From CAJCIW01 sp963833965 (GTDB lineage: Bacteria; Chlamydiota; Chlamydiia; Chlamydiales; Rhabdochlamydiaceae): 64,000 nucleotides of DNA. The DNA is taken from positions 765,233-829,232 of the forward strand of contig CAWHZZ010000003.1 of assembly GCA_963833965.1 (NCBI GenBank). Reading direction: 5' to 3'. A program made the position numbers and the translations under genes. The notes under the pieces are model-generated. The model had not been told where the DNA came from, made no database searches, and saw only the letters and a program-made list of their open reading frames with translations. This document shows positions 1 to 8,186 of the stretch, in pieces (within the stretch, counting starts at the first letter, position 1; each line of letters opens with the position of its first letter).

Positions 1-1508
1 TCCGATTTCAAGAAAGTGATCATGTCGGATAAAGAGATCCCCTCCTCGCCAACAACCTCCATTCTCTTGCCGATTTCATCTCCATCGCGCAAGATGTTTG
101 CCGCCTTTTGGATCTTCTTTCCCCATCCGGCAACGCGCTCTTCGAGTTCTTTGCTGACGTCGTCGATGTATTTGCTCCAAGAAATGAGCGGGTCGACGGC
201 CGGGTAGCGGCGCGCATCGGACCTCGCGCGCGAAAGGCCGTGAAAAGCGCCGACAACAGAGAGCGTGGCCTGTGTCACAGGTTCCTCAAAATTTCCGCCC
301 GCGGGAGACACTGTTCCGCCGATCGTCATCGATCCTTGCTTTCCATTCTTTAGCATCACCACGCCGGAGCGTTCGTAAAAGGCGGCAATCCTCGAAGCAA
401 GATACGCCGGAAAAGCCTCTTCTCCGGGAATTTCTTCGAGGCGGCCGGACATTTCCCGCATCGCTTGGGCCCAACGGGAAGTCGAGTCAGCAAGAAGAAG
501 GACGTCGAGGCCCATCTGTCGGTAATATTCGGCAATCGTCGCGCCCATGTAGATCGAAGCTTCGCGGGCAGCGACAGGCATCGAGGAGGTGTTACAAATC
601 ATGACTGTGCGGTTCATGAGCGGCTCGTTCGTATGCGGATCGGTCAAGTGAGGAAAACTGCGTAGGACCTCGACGACCTCTCCCGCGCGCTCACCGCAGG
701 CGACGATCACGACGATGTCCACAGCGGAGTATTTGGAAAGGTGATGCTGCAACACCGTTTTGCCCGCGCCAAAGGGGCCAGGGGCACAAAAAGTCCCCCC
801 TTTGAGGACAGGAAACTGCGTGTCGATGATCCGCATTCCGATGTCCATCATGCGGGTCGCCTTCACTTTCTCTCCTTCGAAGAGAGGCATTTTTACGGCC
901 CATTTTTGCATCATGGTGAAGTGGTGCTCCTCCCCTTTGCTGTCGACGCCTCGGGCAATGACTGTGTCGATCGTGTAAGAGCCGGGCTTGATCACCCAAT
1001 TGATCGTGCACTCTCCGAAGAATGTGAACGGGACCATGATCTGATGGTGAAAACGGCCCTCCATCGTATAGCCGAGATCGTCGCCGCGCCGTACAGCGTC
1101 GCCTGTTTTGACAGTGGGGTGAAAATCCCAATGGCGGGCGCGATCGAGCGGCGGAATGTAGACGCCGCGAGAGAGAAATAATCCTGTCGCATCGGCGACT
1201 CTTTCCAAAGGATTCTGTAGCCCGTCGACAATGGAAGTGAGAAGGCCGGGCCCAAGTTCAGCCTCAAGCAGATGAGAGGTGAATTCGACTGAGGTGTTCA
1301 AACGGACGCCCCGCGTATCTTCAAACACTTGGATCTTGGCGACATTGCCGATGATCTCGATGACCTCCGCTTTCAAAGAGACGCCGCCGCCGATGCGCAC
1401 CATCGCGACTTCCCCTTGATGGATATTGCCCTCGAACTCCACGTGTAAAAGATTTCCGAATGCTTTGACGACTTTCCCCGTCGCCACCTGTTTCTGAGCT
1501 TCTATCAT
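1..1508 (-). CDS. atpA: V-type ATP synthase subunit A (catalytic), C-terminus cut by window edge
   Basis: Catalytic nucleotide-binding subunit of the V/A-type H+/Na+ ATPase on the cytoplasmic face of the membrane. The frame is open from ATG at 1508 to base 1, giving about 502 residues of a family usually near 590. It starts MIEAQKQVATGKVVKAFGN, carries the beta-barrel and the A-subunit 'non-homologous' insertion, then a P-loop GPFGAGKT near residue 242, GERAGEVVEVL, and LLLADSTSRWAQAMRE typical of the family. An AAGAG ribosome-binding site lies upstream and only 5 bp separate it from the DUF2764 gene, so E, DUF2764 and A form one operon, as in Chlamydia. The missing C-terminal part and subunits B, D, I and K should lie to the left of the window. 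Confidence 0.97.
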   Translation of the reverse strand, partial: MIEAQKQVATGKVVKAFGNLLHVEFEGNIHQGEVAMVRIGGGVSLKAEVIEIIGNVAKIQVFEDTRGVRLNTSVEFTSHLLEAELGPGLLTSIVDGLQNPLERVADATGLFLSRGVYIPPLDRARHWDFHPTVKTGDAVRRGDDLGYTMEGRFHHQIMVPFTFFGECTINWVIKPGSYTIDTVIARGVDSKGEEHHFTMMQKWAVKMPLFEGEKVKATRMMDIGMRIIDTQFPVLKGGTFCAPGPFGAGKTVLQHHLSKYSAVDIVVIVACGERAGEVVEVLRSFPHLTDPHTNEPLMNRTVMICNTSSMPVAAREASIYMGATIAEYYRQMGLDVLLLADSTSRWAQAMREMSGRLEEIPGEEAFPAYLASRIAAFYERSGVVMLKNGKQGSMTIGGTVSPAGGNFEEPVTQATLSVVGAFHGLSRARSDARRYPAVDPLISWSKYIDDVSKELEERVAGWGKKIQKAANILRDGDEIGKRMEVVGEEGISLSDMITFLKS

Positions 1509-1513
1509 GAATT

Positions 1514-2287
1514 TTATCCGCTCTTAAATGTTTCCAAAATCATTCCGCCCTTTTCCGCATCGAGCTCGTTCATTCCCTCAATGATCATGAGCTGGGCCAT
1601 GTAGCTCAAGATTTTGTCGATCGCAAACACCCCATTTTCCGACAGTTCCTCGATTTTTCGAAACCGGTATTCCGCAAAGGCCTTGTTTTCCGCCCAAGGA
1701 TCGGCATAGCAGGAAGCGATGATCTCTTTGATCTCGGCGTATTCCATCGGCGGCTCGTAGACCTCCGAGTCCTTCTGGGCGAGGATCTGCGCGACGAGCG
1801 AATCGGTCGGATCTTCAAACTGTAACTCCCTCATGACATCCCGCCGAAGCTGCTTGGCGCGGATCGCGAGCAAGACGAGCCGCCATTCTCTCTCAAACGT
1901 GAGATACTTCTGCAAAAATCCTTTTTGGTTAGGTGTCTCTTCGTTGAAAAATCGCGCGAGCAACCCGTGAAAATGCCTCACCTTGTCTGCTGTTTTTTCA
2001 AACTGGTCCAAAAAATCAAAGACATAGTCGGGCAACACAGCGTGGACAAGCAGGGCTTCATCGAGTTCTTTTTCACTCAAGTTTCCCCTCAGATCGATGG
2101 GCTCTTCCGTCAAAAGCGCGCGGATATTGTAAATGTCGACGATCCGCCGCAAAATTTGCGTCTTCTCCAAATCTTTTTTGCTCAAATTCATTTCCAAGCG
2201 CGTCATGAGCTCTGCAAAAGAAATTTGGGGTTTTTCCTGCAAGCTCAGCGGCGGCAAGGAAGGGACGACAAAATAGTAATTGCCCAT
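1514..2287 (-). CDS. V-type ATPase-associated protein, DUF2764 family
   Basis: A 257-residue soluble protein beginning MGNYYFVVPSLPPLSL, the typical start of the DUF2764 family that sits between V-ATPase subunits E and A in Chlamydiae and some other bacteria (the position of C. trachomatis CT309, from memory). It is mostly alpha-helical, rich in Leu/Glu/Lys, with no membrane segment or catalytic motif. The strict placement between atpE and atpA (18 bp and 5 bp gaps) suggests an accessory or stalk role in the ATPase. The exact function is unknown. Confidence 0.85.
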   Translation of the reverse strand: MGNYYFVVPSLPPLSLQEKPQISFAELMTRLEMNLSKKDLEKTQILRRIVDIYNIRALLTEEPIDLRGNLSEKELDEALLVHAVLPDYVFDFLDQFEKTADKVRHFHGLLARFFNEETPNQKGFLQKYLTFEREWRLVLLAIRAKQLRRDVMRELQFEDPTDSLVAQILAQKDSEVYEPPMEYAEIKEIIASCYADPWAENKAFAEYRFRKIEELSENGVFAIDKILSYMAQLMIIEGMNELDAEKGGMILETFKSG

Positions 2288-2305
2288 AATCTACCTGCGA
2301 AAAAC

Positions 2306-2938
2306 TTAGGAACCAAAAATCAACTCGCGGAAATCTTTACGAATGTAACGCGCTACGAGTTCCTTCAAAGCCGCATCGGAGATATCGATCGTGATGTTTT
2401 CTTTATGCAGCTTGACTTCTATCCCCCCGGTCAAAGGCCCGACGAGAACGCTTTTTTCCTTAAGCTTATCTAAAATTTCACGCGCCAAAAGCATATTGAC
2501 GGAACGCGCCGGAACAGCCGCAGGGACGTAGACGCTCAAAGAAACTTCCGGCCCCTCCTTTTCGATTGCGCGCACGATGGCGTCCACTAGCTCGGCGATC
2601 ACTTTTGGATCCTGCGTATGTTCGGTGATCAGACGGCCCAATTCTTGATTGAATAATTTCTCCTCAATCCCCTGTTTTAGAGCTTCCATCGCCTGTTTGC
2701 ATGCCTGGCTGAGGGAAGATTGAAAAACATTTCTTTGCCGTTCGATATCTTGGCCAGCCTCATGCTGCAGTCTTTCGGCTTCCTTCTGGGCCGCAGCGAC
2801 GATCTGCTCAGCCTGCTCCTTCGCAGCCCGGATGATCTGCTGCGCTTCCGTTTCCGCAGGCTCTAGCGTTTCGCGCCGCAGGATATCGCAGATTTTTTTG
2901 ACTTTTTCTTTTCCTGTTTCTGTCCCCTTCATGGCCAC
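2306..2938 (-). CDS. atpE: V-type ATP synthase subunit E (peripheral stalk)
   Basis: A 210-residue protein with a long charged N-terminal coiled coil (Glu/Gln/Ala-rich, about residues 15-85) and a compact C-terminal domain with GGIEVKLHKENITIDIS near the end, as in bacterial and archaeal V/A-ATPase subunit E. The family forms the peripheral stalk that holds the A3B3 head against rotation. It is the first gene of the operon E-DUF2764-A. Start is ATG at 2938 (MAMKGTETGK; the second Met, two codons on, is an alternative). The 370-bp stretch upstream holds no gene and should contain the operon promoter. Confidence 0.9.
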   Translation of the reverse strand: MAMKGTETGKEKVKKICDILRRETLEPAETEAQQIIRAAKEQAEQIVAAAQKEAERLQHEAGQDIERQRNVFQSSLSQACKQAMEALKQGIEEKLFNQELGRLITEHTQDPKVIAELVDAIVRAIEKEGPEVSLSVYVPAAVPARSVNMLLAREILDKLKEKSVLVGPLTGGIEVKLHKENITIDISDAALKELVARYIRKDFRELIFGS

Positions 2939-3061
2939 TCTTCTAATGGTTTATTCTACATCACACATAATTTATTGATCTTACAGGGATATTTTTCAAT
3001 GTTAAACTACAGTCCCACCAAAAAAATCTCGGGTTGTTATGCTTGGGCGTGTCGTCAATAA

Positions 3062-3146
3062 AAAAATAACAGGATGACCAGGATGGTCAGGATGAGAAAC
3101 CTCATTTTACTTTCTATCCTGGCCATCCTGATCATCCTGTTATTTT
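3062..3146. repeat. Long imperfect inverted repeat built from AGGATG/CATCCT units
   Basis: The intergenic stretch 2939-3311 has no gene but contains two arms of about 36 bases (about 3062-3098 and 3111-3146) that are reverse complements with about four differences. Each arm is made of AGGATG-like hexamers separated by short spacers and is bounded by an AATAACA/TGTTATT end. It would fold into a long hairpin with a 12-base loop. There is no T-run, so it is not a standard terminator. Further right a GC palindrome (GGGCCGGCCGGCCC, near 3203) precedes the next gene. Confidence 0.75.
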
Positions 3147-3311
3147 GACTTCTTCATGTTCTAAACAAACTTAAGTGGCCTCTGTAGTCCCGACATGTGT
3201 AGGGCCGGCCGGCCCAGTTTTAGCATTTACCTCTGCTCTTAAAAGAATTTGCCTGAAACTCGGGGATTTGAGATAACAAGTTCTTGTTTTATTTTTAACC
3301 CTGCGGGTTCT

Positions 3312-3557
3312 ATGAAAAGACTGATGGCCGCGCTAATCCTGCTCTCTGCATCACTCCACGCAGACGAACTCGAGAACTACAAGAAAGACACTGAGGCGAT
3401 TTGGAGAACAGGCTCCGGCGCTGAAGATGGGACATTCACAGCGATCTCCACGTCGATGCTCGGATGGGGCGTCGGCCTTTCCGCCGGCATCGCCATTCTC
3501 GCATCTGTTCTTCATCAAAGCACAGCCGGACACTCGACAACCCATTGCGACGACTAA
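3312..3557 (+). CDS. Small exported protein with C-terminal membrane segment
   Basis: I chose ATG at 3312 because it starts a clean signal peptide (MKRLMAALILLSASLHA, probable cut before DE). An upstream in-frame start at 3249 would bury it. The 81-residue product has a short polar middle, a glycine-rich hydrophobic segment (about residues 48-68) and a short His/Cys-containing tail. It is first in a tight four-gene operon (3312-5231) of exported proteins, 12 bp before the next gene. No family is recognised. The layout of signal peptide, hydrophobic segment and His-containing tail is shared with the gene at 4352. Confidence 0.6.
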   Translation: MKRLMAALILLSASLHADELENYKKDTEAIWRTGSGAEDGTFTAISTSMLGWGVGLSAGIAILASVLHQSTAGHSTTHCDD

Positions 3558-3569
3558 AAGGAGTCTCCT

Positions 3570-4355
3570 ATGCGCATCTACTTTAAAATATTTTTGCCCA
3601 TTTTAGCGATGGCTTCCCTTCCCACTTTTGCAAAGACCTCGGCCTCCCCCCTCCTCCAGGCTGTGGAAGCGGTCCACTCCTCGCAATGTTATTTTATTCC
3701 CCCGGAAAAATGGGAAGTCTCCGATCCCCGGTCCCTTTCTCCTAAAGTCAAGATCGCATTTCTGAAGAAAGGCGGCAACGGTTTTTGCCCCTCGATCAAT
3801 CTCGCAATCGAAGAGACCAATGCTTCATCAAGCGAATACCTGAAAGCCGTGAAAGCGATCCACGAGCAGGATCGCAACACCCAATGGAGGGCGCTCGGCA
3901 AAGTGCGCACAGGCGCCGGCCATGCCCAACTTACGGAGATCGATTCGACCTCGGAATGGGGTCCCGTCCGCATCCTCCAACTCATCCTCGTTAAGGAAGG
4001 GCACGCTTATGTGATGACAGCCGCTGCCCTCAAAGAGGATATTTCGAAATATTACAAAGATTTTCAAGCGGCATTCCGCTCTTTTACCCTGACGAGCGAT
4101 TTATTCAGTAACATCCCGCAGACAGACCGCCGCCAAACGCTAAGGCAGCTGCAGAGCGACATGCTCGCAGCCTCTGAAAAATTCTTTCAAACGCAAAAGA
4201 AAAGCCCGATGGCAGACGGGAAATTCAAAGAAGAGCATTGGCTTCCCTTTCAAAAATCGGTCCTCGATGACTTTGGCGATATGGGAACTTTTTGGCAAAT
4301 TCTCGTCCTTCGCAATGCCAATGAAAAATTAATCTCCTATCAGGACGCAAAATGA
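3570..4355 (+). CDS. Exported protein of unknown function
   Basis: A 261-residue protein with a signal peptide (MRIYFKIFLPILAMASLPTFA) and a soluble mature part beginning with a Cys-Tyr-Phe-Ile-Pro-Pro stretch followed by WEV, alternating strands and LILVKEGHAYVMTAAALKED. This resembles the outline of PsbP/DcrB-like periplasmic proteins, but I cannot assign the family. It overlaps the next gene by 4 bp (ATGA), so the two are translationally coupled. Its place between the ATPase operon and tal matches that of C. trachomatis CT311 (from memory), but homology is not shown here. Confidence 0.7.
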   Translation: MRIYFKIFLPILAMASLPTFAKTSASPLLQAVEAVHSSQCYFIPPEKWEVSDPRSLSPKVKIAFLKKGGNGFCPSINLAIEETNASSSEYLKAVKAIHEQDRNTQWRALGKVRTGAGHAQLTEIDSTSEWGPVRILQLILVKEGHAYVMTAAALKEDISKYYKDFQAAFRSFTLTSDLFSNIPQTDRRQTLRQLQSDMLAASEKFFQTQKKSPMADGKFKEEHWLPFQKSVLDDFGDMGTFWQILVLRNANEKLISYQDAK

Positions 4356-4741
4356 GATACATTATTATTCCCCTTCTGGTCGCGTCGATCGTCGCATGGA
4401 CCCCTGCGCCTGCATCTGCTTTGATCGCGGACAGTACTGAAACTGAAATACCCGCCCAGGAAGATTCCGACAACGAAGATCAAGACTCCACGCCTGAAGA
4501 AGGCGTCTCCCTTTACTCTCTTCCTCAGGAGGCGACAACTGCGGAAGATACTTCCAGCGATGAAGAAGAGGAAGGAACGCCCGTCGGTCAGGCCTCGAAT
4601 GAAGGCGCGAGAGCGGCGAGAAATCAGCAATGGAGAAATATCGCCTTGGCTGTTGGGGCCATAGCTGTTGCCGTGACCGCGCTGCTTTTAGTGTCGAGCA
4701 ATGATGGTCACCATCATAAACACAAGCATGAAGATAAGTAA
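4352..4741 (+). CDS. Acidic exported protein with C-terminal membrane segment and His-rich tail
   Basis: A 129-residue product: signal peptide (MRYIIIPLLVASIVAWTPAPASA), then about 65 residues very rich in Glu, Asp, Ser and Thr and probably disordered, a hydrophobic segment (NIALAVGAIAVAVTALLLV) and a tail NDGHHHKHKHEDK. The His/Lys cluster could bind metal, but this is only a suggestion. It starts inside the stop of the upstream gene (ATGA) and overlaps the following lipoprotein gene, so it belongs to the same operon. No family is recognised. Confidence 0.65.
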   Translation: MRYIIIPLLVASIVAWTPAPASALIADSTETEIPAQEDSDNEDQDSTPEEGVSLYSLPQEATTAEDTSSDEEEEGTPVGQASNEGARAARNQQWRNIALAVGAIAVAVTALLLVSSNDGHHHKHKHEDK

Positions 4742-5231
4742 ACCAAGATTGGTATTACTTCTCTTCTTTGCAGTCCTCTGCGCCTGCAATAAACAGAGCC
4801 ATTGGTCATCGGACCAAATCTATTCGAACGACAAGGAAAGCCAGTCCGCCAAGTTAACTTATATTTCCAAAGATCGAATCCATGGCATCGATATGGAAAT
4901 GATCAGAATCGGAGAGCGTCTGAACATTTATCTCAATATCCATTCGATTCCCTCTCCCCCCTACAATGGCGATCCTAAAAAAGCCCTAATCAAGATCAAA
5001 ACCACGGAAAAAACATTTTCTTTTGAAGCCTACCGATTCGAAGGCGGTCAAAAATTTCTTCTGCCCGAAGAAGCTTCTCGAATGCTTATCTCGGCCCTGC
5101 AAAATCGCGAAGCCCCTACCCTGATTCTCCCCGGCTACCGCACCACCATCGAAGCGGAAGATTTTTTAGAGAAATTCGATCGGTTGAACGGCCCTGTGTC
5201 TCAAAAAAATCCGTTCCATTCTCCCTTGTAA
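4728..5231 (+). CDS. Putative lipoprotein of unknown function
   Basis: From ATG at 4728 the product (167 residues) starts with MKISKPRLVLLLFFAVLCAC, a type II signal peptide with lipobox VLCAC, predicting lipidation at Cys20. Starting at the earlier ATG at 4701 would add nine residues before the basic N-region and fits less well. The mature part is a small soluble domain (ISKDRIHGIDMEMIRIGERL onward). It is last in the four-gene operon and overlaps the preceding gene by 14 bp. No family is recognised. Confidence 0.65.
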   Translation: MKISKPRLVLLLFFAVLCACNKQSHWSSDQIYSNDKESQSAKLTYISKDRIHGIDMEMIRIGERLNIYLNIHSIPSPPYNGDPKKALIKIKTTEKTFSFEAYRFEGGQKFLLPEEASRMLISALQNREAPTLILPGYRTTIEAEDFLEKFDRLNGPVSQKNPFHSPL

Positions 5232-5279
5232 AATTCCCCTTGAGACCGTACTATTGTGATAAATTTAAGCGAGGCCGCT

Positions 5280-6236
5280 ATGAATAAACTCGACCAGCTA
5301 AAAAAAATGACTACAATCGTCGCCGACAGCGGCGAATTTGATGAAATTAAAAAATACCATCCCACCGATGCGACGACAAACCCTTCTCTTGTTTTTTCGG
5401 CATCTTCAAAACCAGAATATCAGTTTCTCATCGACGAGGCGGTGCAATGGGGAAAAAAGAACGGCAAAAATCCCAAAGATATCAAAGAGCAGGCCCTCGA
5501 TAAAGTTTTTGTCAATTTCGGGATCGAAATCCTCAAATACGTCCCTGGAAGGGTCTCCACGGAGGTGGATGCCCGCCTCTCCTTCGATGTCGAGGGCAGT
5601 CTAAAAAAAGCGCGCCACCTGATTTCCCTTTATGAAGGGGCAGGGATCGATCGAAAGAGAATTCTCATCAAGCTCGCTTCCACGTGGGAAGGGGTCAAAG
5701 CTGCCGAAGTTCTGGAGAAAGAAGGCATCCACTGCAATATGACTCTCATGTTCAGTTTGGGGCAGGCCATCGGCTGCGCCCAAGTCAATGCCACCTTGAT
5801 CTCCCCTTTTGTCGGAAGAATTTTAGACTGGCACAAGAAGAATGACAATAAAGAATCCTATCCCTCCGCGGAAGACCCTGGAGTCATTTCCGTGACACAA
5901 ATTTACAATTATTACAAAAAAATGGGGATCAAAACCCAAATCATGGGAGCCTCTTTCCGCAATGCCGATGAAATTCTCGAACTTGCCGGCTGCGACCTCC
6001 TCACGATTGCCCCAAAACTCTTAGAAGAGCTGCAATCGGCGGAGGATCCTGTTCCCCGCAAGCTCGACCCACAAGCTGCTGAAAAAATGAACATCGACAA
6101 GATTGTCGTCGATGAAAAGATGTTCCGTTGGATGCTCAACGAAAGCGCCATGGCCACCGATAAATTGGCGGAAGGGATTAGAAATTTTGCCAAAGACAAC
6201 GTCAAATTAGAAAAGATGATCGAACAGCGCCTATGA
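5280..6236 (+). CDS. tal: Transaldolase
   Basis: Transfers the dihydroxyacetone unit between sedoheptulose-7-P and glyceraldehyde-3-P in the non-oxidative pentose phosphate pathway, in the cytosol. The 318-residue product has the class I features DATTNPSL near residue 30, ILIKLASTWEG holding the Schiff-base lysine, and GASFRNADEI. ATG at 5280 was chosen over GTG at 5256 because a GAGG ribosome-binding site precedes it at 9 bp and MNKLDQLKKMT matches known transaldolase starts. The position before rpoC agrees with C. trachomatis (CT313, CT314), although here about 11 kb of accessory genes lie between. A GAAGCT/AGCTTC inverted repeat followed by a T8 run near 6282 could terminate the transcript. 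Confidence 0.95.
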   Translation: MNKLDQLKKMTTIVADSGEFDEIKKYHPTDATTNPSLVFSASSKPEYQFLIDEAVQWGKKNGKNPKDIKEQALDKVFVNFGIEILKYVPGRVSTEVDARLSFDVEGSLKKARHLISLYEGAGIDRKRILIKLASTWEGVKAAEVLEKEGIHCNMTLMFSLGQAIGCAQVNATLISPFVGRILDWHKKNDNKESYPSAEDPGVISVTQIYNYYKKMGIKTQIMGASFRNADEILELAGCDLLTIAPKLLEELQSAEDPVPRKLDPQAAEKMNIDKIVVDEKMFRWMLNESAMATDKLAEGIRNFAKDNVKLEKMIEQRL

Positions 6237-6320
6237 AGCTTAGTTTTAGTACAGCTTCTATAAAAACTGTTCATTTTTTTTGCGCTTGAGTATACTGCCT
6301 TCCACTTATTGGAGGAATTT

Positions 6321-6773
6321 ATGGCCATAGCAACAACAACAACAAGCGCCTCCCAATTAGAGCAGCCTTCTGCTGCCTCTCAAATCTTGCAAGGCGTCTA
6401 CGAGGTCGGCGTCAGCGCGGGCGCAGGTGCGCTTGCCGGATACATGTTTAGCCTCATCAATCCTGTTGGCGGAGCGGTCTTTGGCGCGAGCATGGCGCTC
6501 ACACGCCTCATCGGAAACGCTCTTGCCGATAAATTTTTGATGAATCAAACTGCCATGAAAATCACAGCATGGGCTCTTTCCCTCATTGCAGGTGTGGGTC
6601 CGGGTTTTCTAGCCGCAACAACCCTCGGCTTCGCCATCACTGCATGGGGAGCCATTGGATTGACCTTGGCAATGATCATCACTTCCTGCGCCATCCGCTG
6701 CGTATTTAACGGTGCAGGCTGCTGCGCATCATGCCTCGGCGGATTGGGATTGGCTTTAAGAGAAAGAGTTTAA
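6321..6773 (+). CDS. Glycine-rich multi-span membrane protein, tandem paralogue 1
   Basis: ATG at 6321 is preceded by a strong GGAGGAA site, giving 150 residues. After a Thr/Ser-rich N-terminus the protein has hydrophobic, Gly/Ala-rich segments (AGAGALAGYMFSLINPVGGAVFGASMAL, split here as AGAGALAGYMFSLI and PVGGAVFGASMAL; then ITAWALSLIAGVGPGFLAA and WGAIGLTLAMIITS) with GxxxG-like spacing and a Cys-rich end (GAGCCASCLGG). It is paralogous to the next gene: both have a P(V/L)GGA(V/I)FG stretch followed by RLI and DK. It could be an inclusion or envelope membrane protein. The function is unknown. Confidence 0.65.
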   Translation: MAIATTTTSASQLEQPSAASQILQGVYEVGVSAGAGALAGYMFSLINPVGGAVFGASMALTRLIGNALADKFLMNQTAMKITAWALSLIAGVGPGFLAATTLGFAITAWGAIGLTLAMIITSCAIRCVFNGAGCCASCLGGLGLALRERV

Positions 6774-6805
6774 AAGAGTTGTCGTAATCTTTATAGAGAG
6801 GAAGC

Positions 6806-7267
6806 ATGGCGACGCAATCTTCTCGTTCTTTCGTTGAGCAGGAATTTACGCCAGCCCGGCTCACGTTTGGCGCCGCGACAATGGGCGGCGCTACGGCGAT
6901 CGCCGCTGCTCTTTTGACAACAGTAAGCCCTTTAGGAGGGGCGATCTTCGGCATCAGCGCCTTCCTCGGCAATCGGTTGATCCATTGGATCTCCGACAAA
7001 GTCAACTGTTGCCCCGAAAGCCCAATCTACCGAATTGCACAATTCGGTGTATCGACCATTGGCGGCATTGCCGCCGCCGCACTTCTAACCACCTCCCTTG
7101 GCTTCCCGATCACTGCCGTAACCGCCGCAGTCTTGACCGTCACTTCGATTGGTGTCTTAATCTCCACCATCCTGGGGCTCGGCGGATGCGTTTTTTCATC
7201 GGCCATTGTCACTGGCGTTGCATTGCAAGGCCGCGACTCGACGACGGCCATTCACATCCGTCCTTAG
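6806..7267 (+). CDS. Glycine-rich multi-span membrane protein, tandem paralogue 2
   Basis: A 153-residue paralogue of the preceding gene, 32 bp downstream and preceded by AGAGAGGAAGC. It shares the layout polar N-terminus, Gly/Ala-rich hydrophobic pair around SPLGGAIFGISAF, short charged loop with NRLIHWISDK, then two further hydrophobic segments (STIGGIAAAALLTTSLGF; AVLTVTSIGVLISTILGLGG). The tail RDSTTAIHIRP is polar. The tandem duplication and the glycine-zipper-like pattern suggest membrane oligomers or membrane-inserted effectors, which is inference only. Confidence 0.65.
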   Translation: MATQSSRSFVEQEFTPARLTFGAATMGGATAIAAALLTTVSPLGGAIFGISAFLGNRLIHWISDKVNCCPESPIYRIAQFGVSTIGGIAAAALLTTSLGFPITAVTAAVLTVTSIGVLISTILGLGGCVFSSAIVTGVALQGRDSTTAIHIRP

Positions 7268-7403
7268 AAGTGATTTAACGCAAAGATTTTTATAAATCAT
7301 GTTCAATTTTCTCCGCGTCTTCTCGTCGTGGCGCCTCTGCGTTGGAATCCGTCTATAGTGGACCCCAATGTCTAGACAAATTTCGCCACTTTAATCGCGC
7401 AAC
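7268..7403. other. Non-coding gap with a degenerate CGCAGAGGCGC-type repeat
   Basis: This gap between convergent genes contains no gene. Bases about 7307-7344, read on the minus strand, run CAACGCAGAGGCGCCACGAC and then GAGAAGACGCGGAGAAAA. This resembles the short 'ACGCAGAGACGCAGAGA' intergenic repeats seen in many unrelated bacteria. No terminator is obvious. Confidence 0.4.
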
Positions 7404-8186
7404 TCACTCCAGCCGTGCCAAGCCTTTGGAGCGGCTCATTTCGAACAATTTGCTGAAGAGCGTCATGGTTCCGATGAGATAAACAATATTGAGCAGCATG
7501 CTGATCCCAAAGTCGGTCCAAGAAAAAACGCCAATTTGCAGAGCCGTCCGCATCCCCTCAAAAGTATAGGTCATCGGCAACGCCTTGGCGATCCACTGCG
7601 CCCACACAGGAAGCGCCGAAAGAGGATAAAACACCGCGCTGAAGGGCATGAAAATATATGCCGTCATCCAGGCAAGCATTTGCACCCTCTGTCCAAAATA
7701 GACCATCACCGCAGCGCTCAAGAAACCGATGAACCATCCAGACAAAACCAGCGAGGCGCAAAAAGGAACAATCGACCACCCGATCGAAAAGATGTTCAAA
7801 GCATAAAGGAGCCATACGACAAACGTGCCAAAGCAGATCGTGATGAAAATCTTAAATACCCCAACTAGCATCAGCGCCGCAATCCACTCCACGAGTTTCA
7901 GCGGCGTTGAGAAGAGATTGACCATGTTCCGGTTCCAGAATTCCTGGAGCAGGTTGACGGAGACTTCATAATTGCTCCTCCAGATGATCTGCCAAAACAC
8001 CAAGCCTGTCAAAATAGCGATCGCAATCGATGGCAATTGCACATCATGTGCCTGGATCCAAACGCTTGTCATTCCCCACAGGAAAATATCGAGCGCTGGC
8101 CAAAAGAATAGATCGGCTAAATGGTCCATCTTTGCGAAAAAATAAAAGTAGCGTAAGAAAACCGCCCAAATCCGATGCCAGCTCAT
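7404..8186 (-). CDS. ABC-2 type transporter permease
   Basis: A 260-residue integral membrane protein with about six hydrophobic segments in the ABC-2/NodJ-like arrangement: LFFWPALDIFLWGMTSVWI early, a second segment with LTGLVFWQIIWRS, EFWNRNMVNLFSTPL as the cytoplasmic coupling region, and MPFSAVFYPLSALPVWAQWI with IAKALPMTYTFEGMR near the end, which is highly typical. It pairs with the ATPase gene, which it overlaps by 4 bp. The pair should export a substrate such as a lipid, polysaccharide or small molecule. The substrate cannot be deduced. Confidence 0.9.
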   Translation of the reverse strand: MSWHRIWAVFLRYFYFFAKMDHLADLFFWPALDIFLWGMTSVWIQAHDVQLPSIAIAILTGLVFWQIIWRSNYEVSVNLLQEFWNRNMVNLFSTPLKLVEWIAALMLVGVFKIFITICFGTFVVWLLYALNIFSIGWSIVPFCASLVLSGWFIGFLSAAVMVYFGQRVQMLAWMTAYIFMPFSAVFYPLSALPVWAQWIAKALPMTYTFEGMRTALQIGVFSWTDFGISMLLNIVYLIGTMTLFSKLFEMSRSKGLARLE

